Shown one piece after another: positions 24,130-33,685 of a stretch of 64,000 nucleotides of DNA; position 1 is the stretch's first letter, and every line of letters begins with the position of its first letter. A program made the translations under genes and the position numbers. Below the pieces are notes generated by a model that made no database searches, was not told where the DNA came from, and saw only the letters and a program-made list of their open reading frames with translations. The DNA comes from Notospermus geniculatus (lineage: Eukaryota > Nemertea > Pilidiophora > Heteronemertea > Lineidae): assembly GCA_002633025.1 (NCBI GenBank), contig NMRB01001608.1, positions 77,649 to 141,648 of the forward strand. The letters are read 5' to 3'.

Positions 24130-24441
24130 ACTGGCGGAACTAATCCGTGACGTGGCGCTGACGAACAACTCAGTTAAAACTATGACGTCGAAAGTCAAGC
24201 CAACGTTATTTGCCATTTAATTCTGAAACTACACCCTAAAGAACATGTTGAATTTCATCAACAAAATTGACTATTTTAACGTAAACAACAGACCGAAGAG
24301 CAACGTCATTCATTTTGAATGACGCATCACACACGAACGATGCGCGACGTCAATGACGTTTTCAACGTCGCAGCACATGCGCATTTGTGTTTAAACTGAG
24401 TTGTTCCCCAGTGCCTCCTTTGGGCACGCCGGTTCCCCATT
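24130..24441 (+). repeat. Dispersed repeat, arm 1 of a long-range inverted pair
   Basis: Runs from GAGGAACTGGCGGAACTAAT through ACAACAGACCGAAGAGCAAC to GGGCACGCCGGTTCCCCATT. The reverse complement lies at 32297-32690; part of it also occurs at 40520-40620. It sits in RhoGEF intron f-g. Confidence 0.75.
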
Positions 24442-24529
24442 GAAATCCAGTAATTCACTGTAAAATAGGCCTGGACTTCTGACACCAGTGGTGACATCTA
24501 TGATCAGAATAAAACACTAAAGAACTTAC

Positions 24530-24632
24530 AGGAAGAAGTAGAAGAGAGTCTAATGAATGTCGTGCTGCCCCGCGTCGTAGTCTACAAAACTGGACAAATT
24601 CCTCATCCGTGTCCCGTTTTTTCCGTAATAAT
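24530..24632 (-). CDS. RhoGEF gene, exon f: DH domain, helix before CR3
   Basis: 103-bp exon, acceptor AATCTTTTCAG|ATTATT and donor CTTCCT|GTAAGT; one base completes the Leu codon of exon e, then 34 codons end in phase 0. The peptide contains KKRDTDEEFVQFCRLRR and ends HSLDSLLLLP. The pattern 'F..F........L.S.L..P' that runs into PVQR of CR3 is diagnostic for DH domains. Exons a-f add up to 609 bp, 203 codons without a stop. Position -1 of the donor is T rather than the usual G, relevant to the one-base problem at the next junction. Confidence 0.88.
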
Positions 24633-24923
24633 CTGAAAAGATTAGAACTTTTTCAACCAAATGTTGACCAGAAAAATACAGTTTAGTTTTTGCAGTGTAT
24701 AGAATTAACCAAAACATAAAACACTCATAACTGGTGCAGCAGACCCTTTGAATTATGGATACTATTTGGGGAACTGCTGTTCTCAACTGTCATGTGTTTT
24801 AAAGAGGAAAATATGGTTACTTATGTTTCAGGTTCATTACAGATGCACCATGATGGACTTGAGGGTTAACAGACAGCAGAGACACCTGTTGAATAAAGCC
24901 TGTACTACTTTCTGGATACTTAC

Positions 24924-24993
24924 AATTTGACAAATGGATAGCGTGTGTAGTATTCATCGAAGTGATGCAAGAATTGTTTGGAGAATAAATTGC
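24924..24993 (-). CDS. RhoGEF gene, exon e: DH domain CR2 helix
   Basis: 70-bp exon, acceptor CCCTAATTTCAG|GC and donor CAAATT|GTAAGT; phase 1 in, 2 out. With the joining Gly the peptide reads GNLFSKQFLHHFDEYYTR then YPFVKL. This is the DH conserved-region-2 pattern 'IG.LF......F..Y..Y...Y..A'. Introns on both sides are short (432 and 291 bp). Confidence 0.86.
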
Positions 24994-25188
24994 CTGAAAT
25001 TAGGGAGAAAATGAATGTTTAGATGGATGGAAATCTGCATTGAATGTTGAGAATACTATACGATGGCACTCCAGGTACCGAGTCGGACAAAGTGGTGGCT
25101 CGGAGAAGGTGTTTTATCAGAGGAGGTGACGACTGAGGAGCCTCCAGATAATCATAATGTTTTGATATTTAAAGGAGTCTGTCAGTAA

Positions 25189-25390
25189 TGTGCAGGATCC
25201 ACCAGTCTTTACTGTTTTCTTCTCATCATGTGCAGGATCCACCAGTCTTTACTGTATTCTCATCTTGTGCAGGATCCACCAGTTTTTACTGTACAAATGT
25301 GCAGGATCCACCAGGCTTTACTGTATAAATGTGCAGGATCCACCAGGCTTTACTGTATAAATGTGCAGGATCCACCAGGCTTTACAGTAA
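25189..25390. repeat. 32-40-bp tandem repeat, 6 units, in a RhoGEF intron
   Basis: TGCAGGATCCACCAGKCTTT-based units start at 25191, 25231, 25268, 25300, 25332 and 25364. The last three are exactly 32 bp apart, so the right side expanded most recently. The array lies 36 bp below the donor of exon d (25426). Confidence 0.85.
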
Positions 25391-25425
25391 TTTCTCTCGT
25401 CATGTATGCATATACATGTACCTAC

Positions 25426-25471
25426 CTACAGTTGATGTTGATGATTCCCAAATCTTGATTGTATCCTCCAA
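25426..25471 (-). CDS. RhoGEF gene, exon d: small DH-domain exon
   Basis: 46-bp exon between TTCCTCTTCCAG|TTGGAG and CTGTAG|GTAGGT; phase 0 in, 1 out. The peptide is LEDTIKIWESSTSTV with G completed by the next exon. It fits the DH stretch where the helix that ends in a conserved Trp runs into the 'IG..F' start of CR2. It is short, but phase and family position agree on both sides. It follows a 3.9-kb intron that holds a 145-bp-unit tandem repeat element and a GTGACCC foldback. Confidence 0.8.
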
Positions 25472-25655
25472 CTGGAAGAGGAAATAAAAAGAAAACATCA
25501 GTAAAAAGATCTGGACATCATACCACACACCCGGCATCAATCAGGAACACCCTCAAGAGTGGTCAAAATTTGATGTCCTAAGCGAGGTGTCCTACTGCCA
25601 GAGGTGTCGTCAAAGGGAGGTTCCAGTGTATCCATGAAGAAGACTGCAGACATTT

Positions 25656-25847
25656 GTGACCCGTTCGGGTAAAACCAGGCATGTCGCTCAGAAGGTGAGC
25701 CTCAATGAACTAAGATGACACCAGGAGAGAATGGAAGAAATAGATTGTTTCAGATTTCATAATAGATAATATTGAAACTGACAAACATTTGGTCTCAACC
25801 TGCCAAGGCAAGAGCGATATATGGCTGGTTTTGCCAGAACGGGTCAC
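25656..25847. mobile_element. GTGACCC foldback MITE in RhoGEF intron c-d
   Basis: 192 bp, ends GTGACCCGTTCGGGTAAAAC and TTTTGCCAGAACGGGTCAC, ATTT duplication at both sides. Uninterrupted relative of 30740-31109. Confidence 0.85.
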
Positions 25848-26740
25848 ATTTGTTGATAGACCCCTGTAGATTTTACATAGTTCCCTGATCATTTAAGAGT
25901 GGAGATGACAAAGATTGATCCCAGGGCCTTGACTAAATCCGACCAGGAAAGGCTACAAACCGGTCCTTGAAGCTGCAGTTTCCAACCATCTCCAAATCTT
26001 CCCACTATCGGGACATTTTAGACCCCAACAACTGAGACCCCTTCCAACTTACACCCCAACATGACTTGTACTGGGGCCCTTTTCTGATGATCACCCTTGG
26101 CAGGAAAACATATTCTTCAACAGTTGAATAGGCATGAAGTGTTTGACTACAATAGTTTACTACAATACCAGTGACAAGATTTGGCGTAACAAAACACGCT
26201 CTTACATAAAGAATTAAGTACTCAGAAAAACATAAGGGCAATTATAGTGGGAATTTTAACTCCTTTCCCTTCATTCTCCTCCCAAATCCTTGTCAGGCTG
26301 ATAGTGGACAATAGGTTGACCGCAATGGACACTAGCTTATGCACCCAGTTCAATTACTACACCTTCATAAACCAAATCATATACCTGACTCTGGTGTTGA
26401 CATTGTGTGGTTCCTGTATTTGTAAGAACTCTGTCCGATTTTATCATACTGGGACTGTTTTTATACAATTCCCTGCTTTTCGGAGGCCTTGTGGCCACTT
26501 TGTGGCTGCATAATGCAGGGTTCCTTGGCACACGGGTTTTGTCCGACTCAGGTCCGTAAAAAATCGATCGGAACGAGTTTAGAATCCCCGATCAGTGCCC
26601 CAAAAAAGGTCATCGACTGACGGAATAAGCCGCATTGTACAATAGGATTTCCATTGTGTGCCATGGAGTAACATCACTTCCGATCGGGGATTCTAAACTT
26701 TAGCCAATCGATCATATTGACTTGTGCGTTGTTGTATCCA

Positions 26741-27815
26741 CAATGAAATGGTCCATGGACCATGTGCTCACTGGGTTGGACATAATAGTCTAATGACAGA
26801 GGGAGGTACACATCAGTTATGAGCAATCTGGGTCAAGTCATTCCCAGAAAACATTTTAATGATTTTTGGGTTATGCCACCTGGCGGCCATATTGGATGTC
26901 CGATCGGGCTGGAACTTCACATGCATATAAAGGTCATCTGCAGGGGACCACATAGCACATTGGAGCGCTTCAGGTGAAGTCATTCCTGAGTTACAGCACT
27001 TTGATGATTTTCGGGTTATGCCACCTGGTGGCCATATTGGATGTCCGATCGGGCCGAAACTTCACATGGACATAAAGGTCATCTGCAGGGGGCCACATAG
27101 CACATTGGAGCGCTTTGGGTTAAGGCGTTCCTGAATTACAGCACTTTGATGATTTTTGGGTTATGCCACCTGGTGGCCATGTTTGAAGTCAAATCAGGCC
27201 GAAATTTGACATGCATGTAAAGGTCATCTAGATGGAGGTAAATATCAAATTTGAGCACTCTGCGTCAAACCGTTCCTGAGTAATAGCACTTACTTGATTT
27301 TCAGGTTACGCCACCTGGCGGCCATATTGGTTGTCCAATCGGGACCGAAACTTGGTATTTTTTAAGGTACCCCTCCAATGCATGTTTTTGCAAGATACGA
27401 AGTTGCTCGGTGAAATAATGACAAACTGTGGCAGGTTCATCACTTTTGTCGAACTTTGACCTCTGTGACCTTGAAAAGTAGGTCAAATCAAAAACCCGTT
27501 ATATATGTTGTGTATCCTTATTAGCTACACCTATGATAAAAATTTGGAGATGATCTAATCATTAGTTCAGGAGTTATTGCACTTTTTGTGTTTTTGCTTT
27601 CTGCCACCTGGTGGCCAAACTGAGAGTCGAATGGGACCGAAATTTGGTGTCATGGGTCATCTGACCTAGGGGTATATATGTACCAAGTTTCAGATCAATA
27701 GCTCCAGCGGTTACGAAACGTGCCCTGCTAACGGACCACGACGGACGACGGACGATGACGACGACGACGACGGACGCTGCACCATCGTAATAGCTCACCC
27801 CAGTGAGCTAAAAAT
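26741..27815 (+). repeat. Repeat element with four 145-bp internal units, intact copy in RhoGEF intron c-d
   Basis: Starts AATGAAATGGTCCATGGACC and ends GGACGACGG runs, then AATAGCTCACCCCAGTGAGC. GGTTATGCCACCTGG recurs at exactly 145-bp steps (26871, 27016, 27161, 27306). Other copies are 20270-20582 and 44092-45028, both broken by N gaps. Confidence 0.85.
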
Positions 27816-29362
27816 AGGGGCAAACGGACTAAAAACGGGCCGGATCCGTGCGCCAATGAACCTTGCTTAAGAGAGGTGCATCTAAAAATCACCCTGATCT
27901 CACAAGTGTACGGAGGCCATAAGTGTTCACCAGAGCAGGACGGCTTCGGGAACATGGGCCAAGGACCGATATAAAGAGGACTGTCTCTGTGACGTTTTAT
28001 TTCTGCAGCTGAAAATACCAGCTTTCTTAGTAATGAAGGAACTCCTCCGCGTTTTTGATGAAGAAGGTGATCTTATCAGTCAGGTCATCATTTGTGAGTG
28101 GCATACCGTATCAAGGGACCAATAGAGCCCTTCCTGCCCTCAATGGCTGAAAATGAACAGGGTTCGGCAGGGAAAAGGCAGCAGACAAAGGGTATTCATG
28201 ACACCTCCTATTTCTACAGGGGGTATTCAGCGAGGGCGACTTACTGACTTTAGGGCATCAGGTAACCGGTTATTATCACGAGATGAAAACGTGCGGACTA
28301 GACAGTCGAAGACACCTGGGGACCTGACACAAAAGGGGATGAGAACCCCCTCAAAAAGATTCCTCAGGTGCTATTATCTCTTCAGAGGACTGAATAGAGT
28401 TAAGGGTGCAAGTGATCGCCTTTCAGGTACAAAAGGGCCGCGGTGACTTCTCGGACAATGATGAACACTTGAGAATCACGGGAGGCTGTCATCATTCATG
28501 ATCACCGATGGAGGTCGGACGGTCAGAGTGACAGGTCACACAAATTGGCTGCACTTGATATGGACTTGGACAGCTACATGTATCATGCCACTAAGCCTAT
28601 GATTTCTGAGAGTAACGAGTTTCTGCAACGGTGCGGTTAGGCCTACGACAACAATACTGAGGATTCTTCTATTGTTAAAGCCTACCTCAACAATTGGTGA
28701 ATCATCGCTAAATGTTGTCATAGGGCTAACCAGGCTTTGTACAAACTCACTACTGGAAACCTGACACTATATCTGTTAAAAGACCTCCTTGGTGTATAAA
28801 CTGAGTCCCTAAGGATCAGCCAATGCTTTATTTAACTTGTCACATCTCTGAATGTTGGCATATCAAATGAGCATGAAATCCTTTGAACCAGCCTAGGCCT
28901 TCGCCAAGAGGATCTAGCCATGGAGATAGCTCCATGGTCTGGCTTCGCGGACGGCCCTGCATTTAAATAAGTAGGCCTATGTTTTTACTCAATAGCCTAA
29001 AGGTGGCAGAGAAAATGTGACAGAATGACTTGTAATTCCTATGAGGGTAGGCCTACATGGAGAATGGAATTGGAATGGCCGACTGGGGACGAGTTGATGT
29101 CTTAAAGAAAGTGGTGCTTTCTAGCTGTGCAGGTGGCCTGCAAGGGGAGGTTTAGATAAAGGAGACATACCAGACTAAAAAGAAAGAATGTGTAAACCTG
29201 ACCAGTTCAATTCAACTTTTAGTTGTGTCCATTTGGTTTACAGAGTGGCCAATAGATGTCCTCATTGTCACCTCACTTAAAGATTCTCCAGACTGGCTCT
29301 CAGCCAGTGAAGACCTCATCTGAATGGTCCTTTGTAGAAGTGACCACAAACTTGAGCCTTAC
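27816..29362. other. RhoGEF intron c-d, right part
   Basis: Beyond a MITE fragment at 27820-27870, no feature is recognised. TAGGCCTA motifs at 28970-29055. The reverse strand was searched for DH-type exons; none beyond exon c. Confidence 0.45.
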
Positions 29363-29453
29363 CTTGGTACATAAGAGTGTTGACATGGAGAGTATAGGTT
29401 CTAATCCAGAAAATAATGATCTGTGGTCTTCTGGGCTGATTGAGGAGAATTTT
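29363..29453 (-). CDS. RhoGEF gene, exon c: DH domain, second helix region
   Basis: 91-bp exon, acceptor TTTCTTTCAG|AAAATTC and donor ACCAAG|GTAAGG, only 371 bp after exon b. One base completes the Arg codon begun in exon b, then 30 open codons end in phase 0. The peptide reads KFSSISPEDHRSLFSGLEP and continues ILSMSTLLCTK. It matches the DH pattern of a Ser/Pro-Glu-Asp turn, LF, then a helix that ends in the central region before CR2. Both splice sites are strong. Confidence 0.87.
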
Positions 29454-29824
29454 CTGAAAGAAAATTTGAGTCCAAATAACTATTTTTATTCTGACTAACA
29501 GAATGAGAATTTATCAGACAAGCGGCAGTACTGAAATAACTATACTTCAGCGCTGCCACCTAGTATTAAAAGTTGAAACTGATTGTAGACCCTGAGAAAA
29601 TGATCCTATGAAGGATTTGGAAAGAAGGGACATAAGGGAAGGTAGGATTGGGTTGATGATTTTAGCAACTCTCTATGCTCAGGAGGTGTGACCACCAGGG
29701 GCAAGGAACCTCACAGGCAGACTGCGCAACCCCTGCTTAAAGAAGGGTTAGAATTAGAATTATTTATCATGTTATTTATTTATTTGTTATAAGTGTGAGG
29801 TGATGGTAACACTATAGCACTTAC

Positions 29825-29927
29825 CTGAGTGGGTCAGCATAAACATCGAATACACTCTTGATAAATTCTTTGAATTTCTTCTCTGATTTCCATAATTCTA
29901 GCACCACACGATACCTTTTATCATAAG
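29825..29927 (-). CDS. RhoGEF gene, exon b: DH domain CR1 helix
   Basis: 103-bp exon with acceptor CTCTTTCAG|CT and donor CTCAG|GTAAGT; phase 1 in, 2 out. The peptide contains YRVVLELWKSEKKF and FIKSVFDVYADPLR. This is the conserved region 1 pattern of Dbl-homology domains: hydrophobic residues, then S/T-E, an aromatic, and a helix ending PL(R/K). DH domains catalyse GDP release from Rho-family GTPases in the cytoplasm or at membranes, and the CR1 Glu (in S-E-K) contacts the GTPase switch region. The exon follows exon a across a 2.0-kb intron filled with MITEs, one ending 22 bp before the acceptor AG. Assignment rests on family motif and on phase agreement with neighbouring exons. Confidence 0.88.
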
Positions 29928-29952
29928 CTGAAAGAGGAGGAACCAAAAATTA

Positions 29953-30226
29953 CAGTACGTTGCACAATTGACCTCCCTTCCGCACCGCGCACCATCCGCG
30001 TACCACATGCAACGTCATGCGCGTACTGTCCTCGTATCATCCGCGAACATCGCGCACCGTCGTGGATGGCACGCAGTGAAGATGTAACGTCATTCACCTG
30101 TGGTGCGTGGACGTCACGCAGAAGAGACACGTGACGCACCCATATCATACACAATGAACTGAAGTGTATCTTCCGCGTGCCGTACACGGAAGGTATGCGG
30201 ATAAAGGTAGGTCAATTAACGTACTG
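29953..30226. mobile_element. TA-flanked MITE 'CAGTACGTTGCA', copy 1, in RhoGEF intron a-b
   Basis: 274 bp, ends CAGTACGTTGCACAATTGAC and GTCAATTAACGTACTG, with TA at 29951-29952 and 30227-30228. Its left end is only 22 bp from the acceptor AG of exon b. Copies 2 and 3 lie at 53209-53486 and 61317-61582. TA duplication and TIRs fit Tc1/mariner-type MITEs. Confidence 0.88.
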
Positions 30227-30739
30227 TACCATTAAACTTCTTGGGACACATTTTTGGGCTGAGCTAACCAGAAAGACAATGCCACCTAGCATCAGGATTT
30301 GGAACTTCTCTGTGGCATTAGTACCATGACTACAGTAGCTTCAAATTCCCTTTGTGCTGTAAACTTCATGTCGTCATAATGATGAATATATCTCCAGTAT
30401 ACCCAAACTACGATGGCACCTAATTGACGAAATGGTTCAAATTATCCCACAACCATTTACTGCAGTATATCCTGGATTTTGGAAACACGGCAAACAAAAC
30501 AGTTCATCTAAATGATTAATTTCGTTAAAGCGAAGAAATCAATTTCTGTGGAAACAGACAAAGTACATCTCTGGCAGAGCAGCCGACCTAAAATGAAGTC
30601 AGTGTGTTTTTTTCGAACAAATTTACAACTGTAATGTACGGCTCCAGGAATTTTTGTTGCCGGACATATTTTGTCGTGTACGATGTTTGTCCATCACAAC
30701 AGGAAGAACAGCTGGACAGACAGACAGAAGACACCATTT

Positions 30740-31109
30740 GTGACCCGTCACAGCAAAAGCAGACGCATGTCGCTCAGAAGGTGAGCCTCAACGAACTAAG
30801 ATGACACCAGGAGAGAATAGAAGAAATAGATTGTTTTAGATTTCATAATAGCCAGAACTGACAAACATTTGTGTGGCGGTCTAGGAAAACCCGTCGCATG
30901 TCGGGTTTGAGGAAAGTGTTCATGGCCTTGGTGAACCCGTACATTGTACCACGTAACAGGTAAACAGTAACAGATCAATGCACAGGCAATCTGATAGCCC
31001 TTGTTGATCATTCAGCGACTTCCGATGGGTTTTCCTAGACCACCACACATTTGGTCTCATCCTGCCAAGCTAAGCGCGACATGCGACTGGTTTTGCTGTG
31101 ACGGGTCAC
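30740..31109. mobile_element. GTGACCC foldback MITE in RhoGEF intron, interrupted
   Basis: Ends GTGACCCGTCACAGCAAAA and its complement, 4-bp duplication ATTT at 30736-30739 and 31110-31113. Without the nested element and its 6-bp repeat it is 188 bp and matches 25656-25847. Confidence 0.85.
30872..31047. mobile_element. 176-bp MITE nested in the GTGACCC element
   Basis: Ends TGTGGCGGTCTAGGAAAACC and GGTTTTCCTAGACCACCACA. CATTTG occurs at both edges (30866-30871 and 31048-31053); the uninterrupted copy at 25790 has it once (AAACATTTGGTCTC), so this is a 6-bp target duplication. Confidence 0.82.
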
Positions 31110-31347
31110 ATTTACTATCATTTCAGGTCAAGAGCTTTTCTTAAAGCTGACGTGAACGAACAAAAAGACCTCATGCGGCGAGGAAGAGAATTGCAAACGC
31201 CCTGCAAATACCTCAAACGAAGGCTCAGAACATGATAGGCCCCACGAGGTCAGGAGGGCGCCACCTCATTTGTCATCGAGCTTTCGAGGTGTCAACATCC
31301 TCTGGTGAGCTCCTGCTGAACACTTTTTTCAAAGAAAAAAGTTTGAC

Positions 31348-31422
31348 CCCGCTGGGAATCGAACCCGCGCCTTGTTATCTCTGTCCCGCTGTCTTCCCCA
31401 TTCAGCCACCGAACTTGTTGGA
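31348..31422 (-). other. Second tRNA-like sequence, opposite strand, in the same foldback
   Basis: The minus strand holds GGTGGCTGAATGGGGAAGAC and a B box GGTTCGATTCCC, followed by GCGGGGTCAAAC. It looks like a decayed tRNA or tRNA-derived SINE head. It faces away from the tRNA-like unit at 31518-31592. Confidence 0.45.
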
Positions 31423-31517
31423 AGATTTCACATGTTTTCTCTTATTCGAAGCATTAGGCCTATAACGTAAGTCGAAGGCCTACGTCTATGACAAACATAA
31501 GTCATTACCCTGTCAGT

Positions 31518-31592
31518 TGGCTCGTTGACCGAGTGGATAGAGCGGTGGATTACAAATCAGGCGGTCGACGGTTCGAATCCCGTCTAAATGAC
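31518..31592 (+). other. tRNA-like sequence (A and B box) inside a foldback element
   Basis: TGGCTCGTTGACCGAGTGG resembles a polymerase III A box and GGTTCGAATCCC is a perfect B box, at normal tRNA spacing. The anticodon stem pairs badly, so it is not taken as a working tRNA gene. It lies inside the TTAA-flanked inverted-repeat element 31145-31814. Confidence 0.55.
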
Positions 31593-31954
31593 TACAATTT
31601 TTTTGCTTTGAGTAGTGTAAGAGGTATCCGGAGATGTTGACAGCTGTGTTGCCTCTTGGAGGAATTCCTCCAAGGTTGCCTGAAGGCAAATAAGGTGGCG
31701 CCCTCCTGGCGTCGTGGGGTGTATCATGTTCTGAGCCTTCGTTTGAGGTGTCTGCAGGGCATTTGCAATTCTCTTGCTCGTCGCATGGGGGCTTTTTGTT
31801 CGTTCACGTCAGCTTTAATTAAGCAATTGAGGAATTCGCTTATAAGTCTATTTCAAGTGATGCCATGTATTGATTGATTGATTGATTGACTGTCAAACCC
31901 ATCTTATTATTTTCTGATCCTGACACAGCGCCTCCTGGAGGCACTTTTACTTAC

Positions 31955-32150
31955 TAGCTTTGAGATCAGCGGAGTTATCCTCTGATAAGTCCTCGACGAT
32001 AATCTCACAATTCTGAACGAGATGTGCATCCGCGTCGGGATTGAGGACTTGGCGGGGCTCCGTTGAGCACACTTGGTACTGCGCGAGTTGAAAATCCATG
32101 ATGATGTCATTGACTAGATCATTTATCCTCATCCCATTACTGCCCGTCAT
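31955..32150 (-). CDS. RhoGEF gene, exon a: region just before the DH domain
   Basis: 196-bp exon. The acceptor is a strong pyrimidine tract ending TTCCAG before 32150; the donor is GCTA|GTAAGT at 31955/31954. It is open for 65 codons plus one base (phase 1 out). That base joins CT of the exon at 29927 to give Thr, so the frames agree. The encoded segment starts MTGSNGMRINDLVNDII and ends near EDLSEDNSADLKA. It is acidic, partly helical in look, and leads straight into the first DH helix. The first codon is ATG but lies directly at the acceptor, so it is probably internal rather than the start. The paralogue group within the RhoGEF family is not recognised. Confidence 0.7.
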
Positions 32151-32296
32151 CTGGAAGAAAAAAGCGAGGAAATTCCGTTAGATAACAAACCAAAATAAGC
32201 ATCTCCCTCCGTCCTGCGCCGTCGGGAAAGCATCCCCCAATTCTCTCCTGAACTGTCGGAAAAACACGTTCCTTCAGCACATTGCCTGAAAACTAA

Positions 32297-32690
32297 TGGG
32301 GAACCGGCGTGCCCAAAGGAAGCGCTGGGCAACAACACAGTTTTAACACAAAAGTGCACGCGTTTCGACGTTGAAAACATCAATGACGTTGCGCATCGTT
32401 CGTGACGTTATGTGCGATGCGTCACATCGATGACGTTGCTCTTCGGTCTGTTGTTTATGCTAAAATAGTCAATTTTATCGATGAAATTCAAAATGTTCCA
32501 GCTTGAATTTTCGTTTGAAAACATTCAGATACATTGAGTCAGTCCTGGCATGTACTTGATGATGAACGTGTAAAATTCAAAATTTAATGGACTACTTCAG
32601 GTATATATGGCAAATAACATTGGCTTGACTTTTGATGTCATATGTTCGTCAGCACCATGTCACGGATTAGTTCCGCTGGTTCCTCATTAC
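32297..32690 (-). repeat. Dispersed repeat, arm 2 of the inverted pair
   Basis: Reads AATGGGGAACCGGCGTGCCC to CCGCTGGTTCCTC on the plus strand, inverse of 24130-24441 with substitutions and an extra ~60 bp. It lies 147 bp upstream of exon a in gene orientation. Confidence 0.75.
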
Positions 32691-32699
32691 ATTCATGTG

Positions 32700-33350
32700 C
32701 TCTTGAAATAAACACACCATAACTTGATTGATATCTGAAAAAAAACTTCCCTGCAGTCAATTATAATTCAATTAATACTGGTCTCACTGTACAGTTTACA
32801 CCATCAAATCCATTTCTGGTAGGAATATCAAAGATTATTTTTTTCAAACCGATTTAATGACAAAACCTAAATCAATTTTATAAGAAGATAAACTTCACTT
32901 TCAGGATTCTACGCAGAAACCTTAGCAATATGAAAATGTTCCATCCAGGCACCAAATTATCGTCTGCTCGTTATGTTTACAGAAGATGGAAATTGATTGT
33001 CGTGGAGGTTGACAAGAGACATCATTTCTGAATCAATTAAAATGGTTAAGGGAACTGCAACAAATCTCCTCCATATAGATCAGAAAAAAACAAAATTATT
33101 GTTAATTGTGCATGATTTGTCCCTGTTCTTGCAAATAACAGTGGATTCAAAATTAGTTGTCGGTATGGACAGTTTGGCAGAATGTCTTCCGGCTGCCAGA
33201 TGTATAAATCGAGGATCTAAATATAGCAACACGTTGTTATAGAGTGTGCACATGTAAGCCGAGGGCTGTATAGATGGTCTACGATTCTGAAGCTTGCTAT
33301 TGGACAAACAAGTTGACGTGGTATGCATCTACATTACCGTATACGCAAAT
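32700..33350. other. No feature recognised
   Basis: AT-rich sequence upstream of exon a. Minus-strand exons expected before exon a were looked for here and not found. Confidence 0.45.
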
Positions 33351-33378
33351 ATTTTCACGAGATAATATTTCACGAATT

Positions 33379-33685
33379 GTGACCCTCCGCTACAAAACCA
33401 GTATTAAGTTGCATGGAAAATGAGCCTAAACGTACCGACATGACACCAGGAGATAAAGATAGAAATAGAATCGCTGAGACTTCACAACAGACAGGCAGAC
33501 AATACTGAAATTGACAAATACATTGGTGCCAACTTGCCAACCTCGGAGCGACTGTTTTTGGAAGGTTACATTTCTTAATTTCAGTGTTGTCTGCCTATTG
33601 TGAAATTTGAGTGAGCCTGTTTCTGTCTTTATCTCCTGGTGTCATGTCAGTACGTTTAGGCTCATTTTCTGTAGCGGAGGGTCAC
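33379..33685. mobile_element. GTGACCC foldback MITE inserted in another repeat
   Basis: 307 bp, near-perfect hairpin with ends GTGACCCTCCGCTACA and complement, AATT duplicated (33375-33378, 33686-33689). It splits a repeat that is intact at 13730-13830 (CACGAATTGAACATTTT). Confidence 0.85.

Larger units (their letters stand above)
31145..31814. mobile_element. TTAA-flanked foldback with tRNA-like core
   Basis: 670 bp, inverted repeats of about 130 bp (AGCTGACGTGAACGAACAAA at the left end) and TTAA at both edges (31141-31144, 31815-31818). The core of about 400 bp holds two tRNA-like units on opposite strands. TTAA duplication fits piggyBac or Kolobok-type elements. It lies in RhoGEF intron a-b, 137 bp above exon a. 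Confidence 0.82.

Noticed and set aside
31518-31592. Functional tRNA gene
   Set aside because: A and B boxes are good, but the anticodon stem does not pair and it lies in a repeat element.
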